This document shows positions 6,583-12,015 of a stretch of DNA of 12,015 nucleotides, in pieces. Numbering within the stretch: position 1 is the stretch's first letter; every line of letters starts with the position of its first letter. A program made the position numbers and the translations under genes. Source of the stretch: Bacteroidota bacterium (lineage in GTDB: Bacteria; Bacteroidota; Ignavibacteria; Kapaibacteriales; UBA2268); assembly GCA_027371665.1 (NCBI GenBank), contig DAHXMP010000245.1:1-12015 (forward strand), given 5' to 3'. The notes under the pieces were generated by a model. That model made no database searches and was not told the DNA's origin. It saw only the letters and a list, made by a program, of their open reading frames with translations.

Positions 6583-7983
6583 CTACCCTTTAGTTTTTAA
6601 TTCATTAATAATTGTTTCCATTGACATGCCGCGGGAACCCTTGACGAGCAAGATGTCCCCGGCTTGCAGTTTTGTTTTTAATTCATTAGATATTTCTTCC
6701 TTTATCTCAAAATGCTTGATGGCAGAAGTGTTTGCTGCTTTTTCATAAGCTATTTTCATTTCCTTGCCAAATAAATAAGTAAAATCGGCAGAAATTTTTG
6801 CCCTTTCGAGTATATTACAATGCTCAGCAAACGAAGCTTCACCCAATTCTCTCATGTCTCCAAGAACTGCAAATCTCCTTCCTTTTGAATCAAAATCCTT
6901 CAGAGTTTTCAAAGCCATCTGCATAGAATCGGGATTTGCATTGTAGCAGTCATTAATGAGAGTAATACTTCCAACATGCTCTAACAACATTCGTGCATAA
7001 CCGTGTGCTTCTTCCGGCTTATAAGATTCAATGCCGGTAATAATTTCTTCCCCATTCATTCCGAAAGAAATTCCGATAGCAACGGCAGCTATTGCATTCA
7101 GTGCGGTTGTATAACCTATTGTTTGAAGTTTTGCACTAAGTTGTCTTCCTTCAATCGTGAATTTCAAAACGGGATGAAGTTCCGAATCAAATGTGATCCC
7201 CACTCTAACATCCGCTTCATCAGAAATACCGAATGAAACATATTTTTCAAATAGTCTTGAATATTGTTTCAATCTTGCGTCGTCGAAATTTATAAATGGC
7301 AAACCGTTTCTTTTCATAAGAAAACCGAAGAGGTAGGTTTCTTCAAGCTCGACGCCGTCGAGGTCAATGAGCTTTTCGAGATGTTCGCGGCCAATATTTG
7401 TAATTAAACCGTGAGTAGGTTCCATGATTGATGACAAAATAGAAATTTCTCCGGGCTCGTTTGTTCCCATTTCCAAAACAGCGGCATTAAATGTGCTGTC
7501 TAATTGCAAAAGCATAAGTGGAACACCGACCTGGTTATTAAAATTCTCGTGTGTTTTGAGAATAGAAAATTTTTGGGAAAGCAGATGAGCAGTCATGTTT
7601 TTAGTTGTTGTCTTGCCGTTTGAACCTCCGATAGCAATTACCGGAATATTGAAACGCTTCCTATGGTATTTTGCAAGTTTGCCAAGAGCATGTAATGTAT
7701 CTTTGACGACAATTACCGGAAAAGCAACCGAACCTGAATTGTCCTTAAACCATTTTTGATTAACAATTGCGGCGGCAGCACCTTTTTCATAAGCTTCGGA
7801 TATCCTGATGTGTCCGTCGGAGTTTTCACCTATTAGAGCCACAAATAATTCGCCCGGTTTTATAATTCTTGTATCAATTGAAACACCCATACAGGTCAAA
7901 TTATTAGGGAAATTAATTAATGAATAGTTCCCGAACAGCGTGAGCAAATCGAGCTTATTAAATTCGGCTTTGTTTTGAATCAT
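6583..7983 (-). CDS. murF: MurF, UDP-MurNAc-tripeptide D-Ala-D-Ala ligase
   Basis: MurF is the cytoplasmic ATP-dependent ligase that adds D-alanyl-D-alanine to the UDP-MurNAc-tripeptide, completing the pentapeptide substrate used by MraY. The 466-residue length is typical. The N-terminal substrate domain includes VSIDTRIIKPGELFVAL (residues 34-50). The Mur-ligase ATP loop is GGSNGKTTTKN at 119-129. Central-domain motifs are EMGTNEPGEI (171-180) and TNIGREHLE (195-203). The C-terminal domain has INDCYNANPDSM (343-354) and LVKGSRGMSME (446-456). It is immediately followed by mraY. Its 5' neighbour is aconitase rather than murE, so this pair sits apart from the rest of a division/cell-wall cluster. 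No clear Shine-Dalgarno is seen at the ATG. Confidence 0.98.
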   Translation of the reverse strand: MIQNKAEFNKLDLLTLFGNYSLINFPNNLTCMGVSIDTRIIKPGELFVALIGENSDGHIRISEAYEKGAAAAIVNQKWFKDNSGSVAFPVIVVKDTLHALGKLAKYHRKRFNIPVIAIGGSNGKTTTKNMTAHLLSQKFSILKTHENFNNQVGVPLMLLQLDSTFNAAVLEMGTNEPGEISILSSIMEPTHGLITNIGREHLEKLIDLDGVELEETYLFGFLMKRNGLPFINFDDARLKQYSRLFEKYVSFGISDEADVRVGITFDSELHPVLKFTIEGRQLSAKLQTIGYTTALNAIAAVAIGISFGMNGEEIITGIESYKPEEAHGYARMLLEHVGSITLINDCYNANPDSMQMALKTLKDFDSKGRRFAVLGDMRELGEASFAEHCNILERAKISADFTYLFGKEMKIAYEKAANTSAIKHFEIKEEISNELKTKLQAGDILLVKGSRGMSMETIINELKTKG

Positions 7984-8105
7984 AAAGCAATAAAAGTTTT
8001 TACAATTTAATAAATATTAAAATTAGCTATTTCGAAGGGAAATATTAAGAAAATTATTTGAGAAAAATTGGAGAAATTTAAAATGAACATACTTGATTAC
8101 ACATT

Positions 8106-8136
8106 AAGAGGAGGCATAAACAGAATGCCTCCCCTT
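8106..8136 (-). terminator. Strong hairpin downstream of acn
   Basis: Two 12-base arms (8106-8117 and 8125-8136) enclose a 7-base loop. On the minus-strand RNA all twelve positions pair, with one G-U. On the plus strand that position would be an A-C mismatch. This asymmetry favours the aconitase transcript, whose stop is about 85 nt upstream. No long U tract follows, so it may protect the 3' end or terminate weakly. Confidence 0.5.
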
Positions 8137-8184
8137 ATTTAAGAAAATTGATTTTAAACCTTAAATGATTTATATCTTCATAAT

Positions 8185-8209
8185 AGTAAATCTTCCTTCA
8201 TGATTTACT
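8185..8209 (-). terminator. Short hairpin just after acn stop
   Basis: A perfect 8-base inverted repeat (AGTAAATC at 8185-8192, GATTTACT at 8202-8209) with a 9-base loop starts 11 nt past the aconitase stop. The stem is AT-rich and is followed on the minus strand by ATTATG, not a U run. It may act with the stronger hairpin at 8106-8136. Confidence 0.3.
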
Positions 8210-8220
8210 GTTTATAATAT

Positions 8221-10488
8221 TTACTTACTGAACTGTTTTCTTATTATGTTCAATGCACCGCCGGCTTTGAACCACTCGATTTGTGCCTCGTTGTAAGTAT
8301 GGTTCAGCTTGATTTCATCTTTGCTCCCGTCTGCATGATGAAGAACCATATTTAAAGGCTGATTCGGCGAAAAGCCTTTCAATCCGAGCAGGTCAATCGT
8401 GTCGTCCTCTTTGATTTTGTCGTAATCTTCTTTGTTGGCGAATGTAAGAGCCAGCATTCCTTGTTTTTTCAGGTTTGTCTCGTGAATTCGGGCAAACGAT
8501 TTAACAAGAACTACTCTCACTCCAAGATGGCGTGGTTCCATTGCGGCATGTTCCCTCGAAGAGCCTTCGCCGTAATTTTCATCGCCTACGACAATCGAAC
8601 CGACACCGTGTGCCTTGTAATATCTCTGCACATCCGGCACTCCTGCATATTCGCCGGTCAATTGATTTTTGACCTGGTTTGTTTTCTCATTGTATGCGTT
8701 CACTGCACCGGTGAGCAGGTTATTTGAAATATTATCGAGATGCCCCCTGTATTTAAGCCAGGGGCCAGCCATGGAGATATGGTCTGTCGTGCATTTCCCT
8801 TTTGCTTTAATGAGCAGTTTCATTCCCGTCAAATCGTTTCCGTCCCAGGGTGCAAACGGCTCGAGAAGTTGAAGCCTGTCGGATGAAGGATTGACGATAA
8901 CGTTTATACCTGAACCATCCGCTGCCGGAGCCTGGTATCCGGGGTCTTTTACGTCGAAGCCTTTTTTCGGAAGCTCTTCCCCGACAGGAGCATCGAGCAT
9001 GACTTCTTTTCCTTCTTCATTAATAAGTTTGTCTATCATAGGATTGAAAGTCATCCTGCCACCGATAGCCAAAGCCGTTACAAGTTCAGGTGAAGCTACG
9101 AATGCGTAAGTATTCGGATTGCCGTCGTTACGCTTTGCAAAATTCCGGTTGAAGGAAGTAATGATTGAATTTTTCTCCTGCTTGTCTGCTCCGGCTCTCA
9201 TCCATTGTCCGATGCAGGGACCGCAGGCATTAGCGAGAACGACGCCGCCTATTTTTTCGAATATGTCAATGAAGCCGTCTCGCTCGATTGTATATCGAAC
9301 CTGCTCGGAACCGGGGGTAACGGTAAATTCTGATTTAACTTTCAGCTTTTTGTCCAATGCCTGCTTTGCAATCGAAGCTGAACGTGAGATGTCCTCATAA
9401 GACGAGTTTGTACATGAGCCGATTAAGCCAACATCCAATTTTTCAGGATAATCCTTTTCTTTTACGGCTTCCGCAAATTTCGAGAGGGGCCAGGCGAGGT
9501 CGGGAGTAAACGGTCCGTTAATGTGTGGCTCGAGTTCCGAGAGATTGATCTCGATAAGCTGGTCATAATATTTTTCAGGTTCGGCATAAACATCACAATC
9601 AGCCGACAGATATTCTGCAATATTCTTTGCCATATCTGCAACTTCCTTGCGTCCGGTTGCTGCAAGATAATCATACATTTTCTGGTCAAAAGCGAAAATC
9701 GAGGTCGTAGCACCGATTTCAGCACCCATATTGCAGATTGTGCCTTTCCCTGTGCAGGAAATGGAGTTTGCACCTTCGCCGAAGTACTCGGCAATAGCTC
9801 CTGTTCCTCCTTTAACTGTCAGGATTCCTGCAACTTTCAGAATCACATCCTTTGCAGAAGCCCATCCTGATAACTTACCCGTAAGCTTTATTCCAATCAA
9901 TTTCGGGAACTTCAACTCCCAGGGGAAGCCTGCCATAACGTCAACTGCATCGGCACCGCCGACTCCGATGGCTATCATTCCCAAACCGCCGGCGTTTACA
10001 GTATGCGAGTCCGTTCCGATCATCATGCCCCCGGGGAAAGCATAATTTTCGAGAACGACCTGGTGAATAATCCCCGCTCCCGGCTTCCAGAAACCGATTC
10101 CGTATTTGTTCGAGACGGAAGACAGAAAGTCGTAAACTTCCTTGTTCATATCTTTAGCTGTTTCCAAATCCTTACCTGCACCGATTTTTGCAGGAATTAA
10201 ATGGTCGCAATGTACAGTGCTTGGCACGGCAACTTTGGGACGTCCCGCCTGCATGAATTGCAGAAGAGCCATCTGAGCGGTTGCATCCTGCATAGCGACA
10301 CGGTCAGGGGCAAAATCCACATAATCCGCACCTCGCTTGAAAACCTTCATGGGGGTTTCATGGTGCAGGTGTGCATAAAGAATTTTCTCTGCAAGGGTCA
10401 TTGGTTTGCCGATTAACTTTTTAGCTTCATCAACTTTAGCGGCAAATGTAGAATAACGTTTTTTAATCATTTCGAGGTCAAATATCAT
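8221..10488 (-). CDS. acn: Aconitate hydratase (aconitase)
   Basis: Aconitase interconverts citrate and isocitrate through cis-aconitate in the TCA cycle, using a labile [4Fe-4S] cluster. The 755-residue protein resembles the mitochondrial-type enzyme found in Bacteroidota relatives rather than the longer AcnA/IRP1 type. Cluster ligands are Cys359 (GSCTNSSYED) and Cys422/Cys425 (ANACGPCIGQW). Active-site segments include HCDHLI (93-98), GTDSHT (158-163) and, in the swivel domain, GEGSSREHAA (640-649), where Ser644 corresponds to the catalytic serine. All domains are complete. The ATG is preceded by AAGGAA. The gene appears monocistronic, with an AT-rich promoter region upstream and hairpins downstream. 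I leave the A/B suffix open. Confidence 0.97.
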   Translation of the reverse strand: MIFDLEMIKKRYSTFAAKVDEAKKLIGKPMTLAEKILYAHLHHETPMKVFKRGADYVDFAPDRVAMQDATAQMALLQFMQAGRPKVAVPSTVHCDHLIPAKIGAGKDLETAKDMNKEVYDFLSSVSNKYGIGFWKPGAGIIHQVVLENYAFPGGMMIGTDSHTVNAGGLGMIAIGVGGADAVDVMAGFPWELKFPKLIGIKLTGKLSGWASAKDVILKVAGILTVKGGTGAIAEYFGEGANSISCTGKGTICNMGAEIGATTSIFAFDQKMYDYLAATGRKEVADMAKNIAEYLSADCDVYAEPEKYYDQLIEINLSELEPHINGPFTPDLAWPLSKFAEAVKEKDYPEKLDVGLIGSCTNSSYEDISRSASIAKQALDKKLKVKSEFTVTPGSEQVRYTIERDGFIDIFEKIGGVVLANACGPCIGQWMRAGADKQEKNSIITSFNRNFAKRNDGNPNTYAFVASPELVTALAIGGRMTFNPMIDKLINEEGKEVMLDAPVGEELPKKGFDVKDPGYQAPAADGSGINVIVNPSSDRLQLLEPFAPWDGNDLTGMKLLIKAKGKCTTDHISMAGPWLKYRGHLDNISNNLLTGAVNAYNEKTNQVKNQLTGEYAGVPDVQRYYKAHGVGSIVVGDENYGEGSSREHAAMEPRHLGVRVVLVKSFARIHETNLKKQGMLALTFANKEDYDKIKEDDTIDLLGLKGFSPNQPLNMVLHHADGSKDEIKLNHTYNEAQIEWFKAGGALNIIRKQFSK

Positions 10489-10563
10489 CGTAGTTTCCTT
10501 AGAAAAATATTAATAAATAAATATAATTATCTTAAAAGACTGAATATGCAAATTAAAAAACAA

Positions 10564-10577
10564 TGCTTTCTAAAGCA
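10564..10577 (-). terminator. Minor hairpin with U-rich tail
   Basis: On the minus strand TGCTTTAGAAAGCA forms a five- to six-pair stem with a tiny loop, followed by TTGTTTTTT. It looks like a weak intrinsic terminator and may back up the stronger one at 10626-10653. Confidence 0.35.
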
Positions 10578-10625
10578 ATTTTCGGTTGAGATTTATTTAT
10601 TTGTTTATAAGATTAAATTAAGAAA

Positions 10626-10653
10626 CTGCCTTGAATCTATTGATTCAAAGCAG
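10626..10653 (-). terminator. Intrinsic terminator of the HMA-like gene
   Basis: Two 12-base arms (10626-10637 and 10642-10653) enclose a 4-base loop. On the minus-strand RNA every position pairs, one of them as U-G, and TTTCTTAATTT follows. It lies about 60 nt past the stop of the 10714-11097 gene. This is the best intrinsic terminator in the window. Confidence 0.65.
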
Positions 10654-10713
10654 ATTAAGAGTGGTTATGCTGTTTGTTTGCCGAATTAATTTTATATTCC
10701 AATTTTCAATCAA

Positions 10714-11097
10714 TCAATCCAGGATATTATTTCCGGTGCCATCTTTCTTAATGTCTTTGTTTTCTTTGACACTTTTACTTCCCTTAGCATCTTTGCACAA
10801 AACTTCTGCATCATAGCCGAGTTTTTTGATTGTATTTACAATACTTTCGCATGTAACTTTTGAGTTATCAATTTTAACCGTCAAAATCTTGCTTGACAGG
10901 TCAAGATTCGATTCGATAACCCCAAGGAGACTGTTAACATTCGATTCTATGATATTTTTGCACTCCCAGCTATAAGCCGATGTTTTAATTTCGACTTCCG
11001 AGCAATTGTTTTTATCAATCGCATGGACATTCACGGCAAATATCGCTATTATTAAAACTGCCGTTACAAGAATCTTATAAGTTAGTAATTTATTCAT
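10714..11097 (-). CDS. Exported HMA-like domain protein lacking the CxxC pair
   Basis: The preferred start is the ATG at 11095-11097, because AAAGGAGGG lies just upstream. A longer frame to 11139 has no such site. The 127-residue product has a signal peptide or anchor (about 1-26, ending NVHA). A domain of about 65 residues follows with the strand-helix-strand-strand-helix-strand pattern of heavy-metal-associated (HMA) domains: VEIKTSAYSWECKNIIESNV, then ILTVKIDNSKVTCESIVNTI and KKLGYDAEVL. At the metal-loop position the sequence is S-W-E-C (Ser43, Cys46), so the first cysteine of CxxC is missing. Other cysteines are at 32, 83 and 101. The tail is lysine/aspartate-rich. A periplasmic metal-binding or sensing role is possible but unproven. 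It appears to be a single-gene unit with its own terminator. Confidence 0.75.
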   Translation of the reverse strand: MNKLLTYKILVTAVLIIAIFAVNVHAIDKNNCSEVEIKTSAYSWECKNIIESNVNSLLGVIESNLDLSSKILTVKIDNSKVTCESIVNTIKKLGYDAEVLCKDAKGSKSVKENKDIKKDGTGNNILD

Positions 11098-11113
11098 GAT
11101 TTTACCCTCCTTT
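11092..11113 (-). promoter_or_regulatory. Strong Shine-Dalgarno deciding the HMA-gene start
   Basis: On the minus strand AAAGGAGGG is followed by a short AT spacer and ATG at 11097-11095. It is the clearest ribosome binding site in the window and supports the shorter start over the one at 11139. Confidence 0.8.
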
Positions 11114-11274
11114 GACGGATAATTAATTTCACGTTTCAAGTATTTATACGTTAAAAAAATTTTTTGGTTTCAGGGAAATTATTAGAAAATGAAAAATAAA
11201 ACATGTCATTAATTTTTTTTGGAATGATAAACATTAGTCTGTTTCGTTGAAATATCAAAAACCTGAGGAGAAAC

Positions 11275-11479
11275 ATGCACTGGTTCAGTGATTTGATTGA
11301 AAAAGCAGATGAAATGCCTCTTGAATCCCAGGAGATATTTGTCGATATAATTCAGAAGACTCAAGGAAAAAAAGCGTGAGAAATTCATTCGCCAAGTTAA
11401 AGAATCGAAGGCTGAATATAATTCGCGCAAATCTTCATCAGGCAGTTCCAAAGATTTGTTCGAGGCTTTGGATATATGA
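11275..11479 (+). pseudogene. Small antitoxin-like gene, frameshifted
   Basis: An ATG at 11275 with GAGGAG just upstream opens a frame reading HWFSDLIEKADEMPLESQEI and then FVDIIQK, which stops at 11377-11379 after 34 codons. Removing one A from the A7 run at 11367-11373 joins it to KKREKFIRQVKESKAEYNSR and then SSKDLFEALDI, ending at 11477-11479. The joined protein of about 67 residues resembles a group of small antitoxin-like proteins. They start with a 'leucine-proline-x-E-x-Q' helix and end with a 'G-T/S-x-x-D-L' tail, and often precede a RelE/HigB-like toxin. The family link is from memory of the pattern. The opposite-strand frame at 11209-11451 looks like its shadow. Confidence 0.6.
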
Positions 11480-11550
11480 GAAAATTAACCTTGACTCAAA
11501 AATTCCTTGAAGCCTAAAAATAATTAGAAAAAAACACTCTTTAATTTATG
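11476..11550 (+). pseudogene. Toxin remnant (RelE/HigB-like N-terminus)
   Basis: An ATG at 11476 overlaps the antitoxin stop as ATGA and opens MRKLTLTQKFLEA before a stop at 11515-11517. Many RelE/ParE/HigB-like toxins begin with this pattern of M-R-K-L strand, then K/S-F-hydrophobic-x-A, then Y-K-K-L. The following bases, read through stops in the same frame, give K, L, E, K, N, T, L, which is compatible with a mutated continuation. Nothing toxin-like follows, and within about 20 nt of 11550 the next gene's 3' end begins. The call rests on position, the overlapping start and only 13 residues, so it is tentative. Confidence 0.4.
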
Positions 11551-11567
11551 CCACATAACAAGTTCGA

Positions 11568-11744
11568 TTATTTCTTATCTTCTTTATCATGTGAATCTAT
11601 ATTGTTATGATTAACTCCTGAACCTCCCTTAGGTGGATTATTTGGGTCAAGTTTACCTTGAGTTGGATTATAACCTTTTTCATAAGGGCGATAACCCTCA
11701 TCAATTTTCTGTTCATCAGCTAATAATTTTTCAGATTCCGACAT
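11568..11744 (-). CDS. Small hydrophilic protein with PPKGGSG motif
   Basis: From the ATG at 11742-11744 the product is 58 residues long. GTGAGGT sits just upstream as the ribosome binding site; a start at 11756 would use that GTG itself. The protein is very polar, with no membrane segment and no cysteine. It contains GYRPYEKGYNPTQGKLDPNN followed by PPKGGSGV and a D/H/K-rich tail, probably disordered. It lies 19 nt after the stop of the probable DUF6338 gene on the same strand, so the two are likely co-transcribed. I recall short proteins with a similar PPKGGSG segment next to DUF6338 genes, but cannot verify that here. Function unknown. Confidence 0.7.
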   Translation of the reverse strand: MSESEKLLADEQKIDEGYRPYEKGYNPTQGKLDPNNPPKGGSGVNHNNIDSHDKEDKK

Positions 11745-11763
11745 TTTATACCTCACTTTTTAT

Positions 11764-12015
11764 TTATTGAAATAATTCAATAGAAGAAATATCATCACCA
11801 ATAACAATGATTCCTTTACTTCTTTCAATAGCATTTAAAAATATACCTTTTTCATCAATTTTCCATACCTCTTCGAGATATATTTGTTCCCTTGCTGGAA
11901 AAGACGATGCAAATGAATTTTTATCATATTTACCGCCGATTCTTGTACCATCTCGAAGATTTATTATTATCCAAAATACTTGTTTTTTATTAAAAACAAA
12001 ATCCCAAGGTTTTAA
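11764..12015 (-). CDS. DUF6338-like protein, C-terminal part (runs off window)
   Basis: An open frame enters from the right edge and ends at 11764-11766, giving 83 residues of the C-terminus. It reads PWDFVFNKKQVFWIIINLRD, then GTRIGGKYDKNSFASSFPAR, EQIYLEEVW, and near the end ERSKGIIVIGDDISSIELF. I recognise the combination of W-D-hydrophobic-F, G-G-x-Y/F, S-F-A-S-S-F/Y-P and L-E-E-V/A-W as the C-terminal domain of the DUF6338 family. Its biochemical role is not established. The beta-rich pattern suggests a small barrel-like domain. The N-terminal portion is outside the window. The downstream partner is the small PPKGGSG protein. Confidence 0.75.
   Translation of the reverse strand, partial: LKPWDFVFNKKQVFWIIINLRDGTRIGGKYDKNSFASSFPAREQIYLEEVWKIDEKGIFLNAIERSKGIIVIGDDISSIELFQ

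Larger units (their letters stand above)
10489..10713. other. Intergenic region upstream of acn
   Basis: This 225-nt AT-rich spacer holds two hairpins that read as ends for the minus-strand gene upstream: 10564-10577, and a stronger one at 10626-10653. It should also hold the aconitase promoter. No consensus promoter element or further reading frame was convincing. Confidence 0.5.

Noticed and set aside
8461..10416. Several plus-strand open frames and a second minus-strand frame inside aconitase
   Set aside because: All lie within a complete aconitase with every catalytic motif in place; they are shadows.
10707..10720. Short CAAT tandem repeat at the end of the HMA-like gene
   Set aside because: Only about three copies, overlapping the stop codon, with no sign of a functional array. 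No CRISPR-like spaced repeats, tRNA or rRNA were seen anywhere in the window.
11209..11451. An 80-codon minus-strand frame
   Set aside because: The plus strand carries a better explanation: a strong Shine-Dalgarno and an antitoxin-like protein across one frameshift. The minus frame has no ribosome site or family pattern.

Overview
The window looks like chromosome from a low-GC Gram-negative bacterium of the Bacteroidota/Ignavibacteriota/Kapabacteria group. This is inferred from the sequence style of MraY, MurF and the 755-residue aconitase, from small regulators of a kind common in that group, and from weak Shine-Dalgarno signals at some genes. Flagellar export genes make a classical non-motile Bacteroidetes unlikely and favour an Ignavibacteria-like lineage. 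I could not test the placement.

Layout. (1) Positions 153-3136, minus strand: fliP, fliQ, fliR and flhB, a tight operon for the membrane core of the flagellar type III export gate. A sigma-54-like site lies in front of the TTG-started fliP. (2) Positions 3360-5163, plus strand: an accessory islet with an unrecognised four-helix membrane protein and a wrecked restriction-modification locus. There, the two ends of a DNA methyltransferase flank a frameshifted gene that resembles a restriction endonuclease. (3) Positions 5156-7983, minus strand: murF and mraY (peptidoglycan precursor synthesis), joined to a frameshifted HigA-like helix-turn-helix gene. (4) Positions 8221-10488, minus strand: aconitase, followed by two hairpins. 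(5) Positions 10714-11097, minus strand: an exported HMA-like protein with a strong Shine-Dalgarno and a good terminator. (6) Positions 11275-11550, plus strand: a fossil toxin-antitoxin pair. (7) Positions 11568-12015, minus strand: a small hydrophilic protein downstream of the 3' end of a probable DUF6338 gene.

The core genes (fliPQR-flhB, murF-mraY, acn) are all intact. The accessory genes carry four apparent indels, each in an A/T homopolymer, plus a truncated toxin and a gutted methyltransferase. The most interesting content is therefore a pair of decayed defence/addiction loci placed between housekeeping blocks. I do not see a clearly novel intact system.
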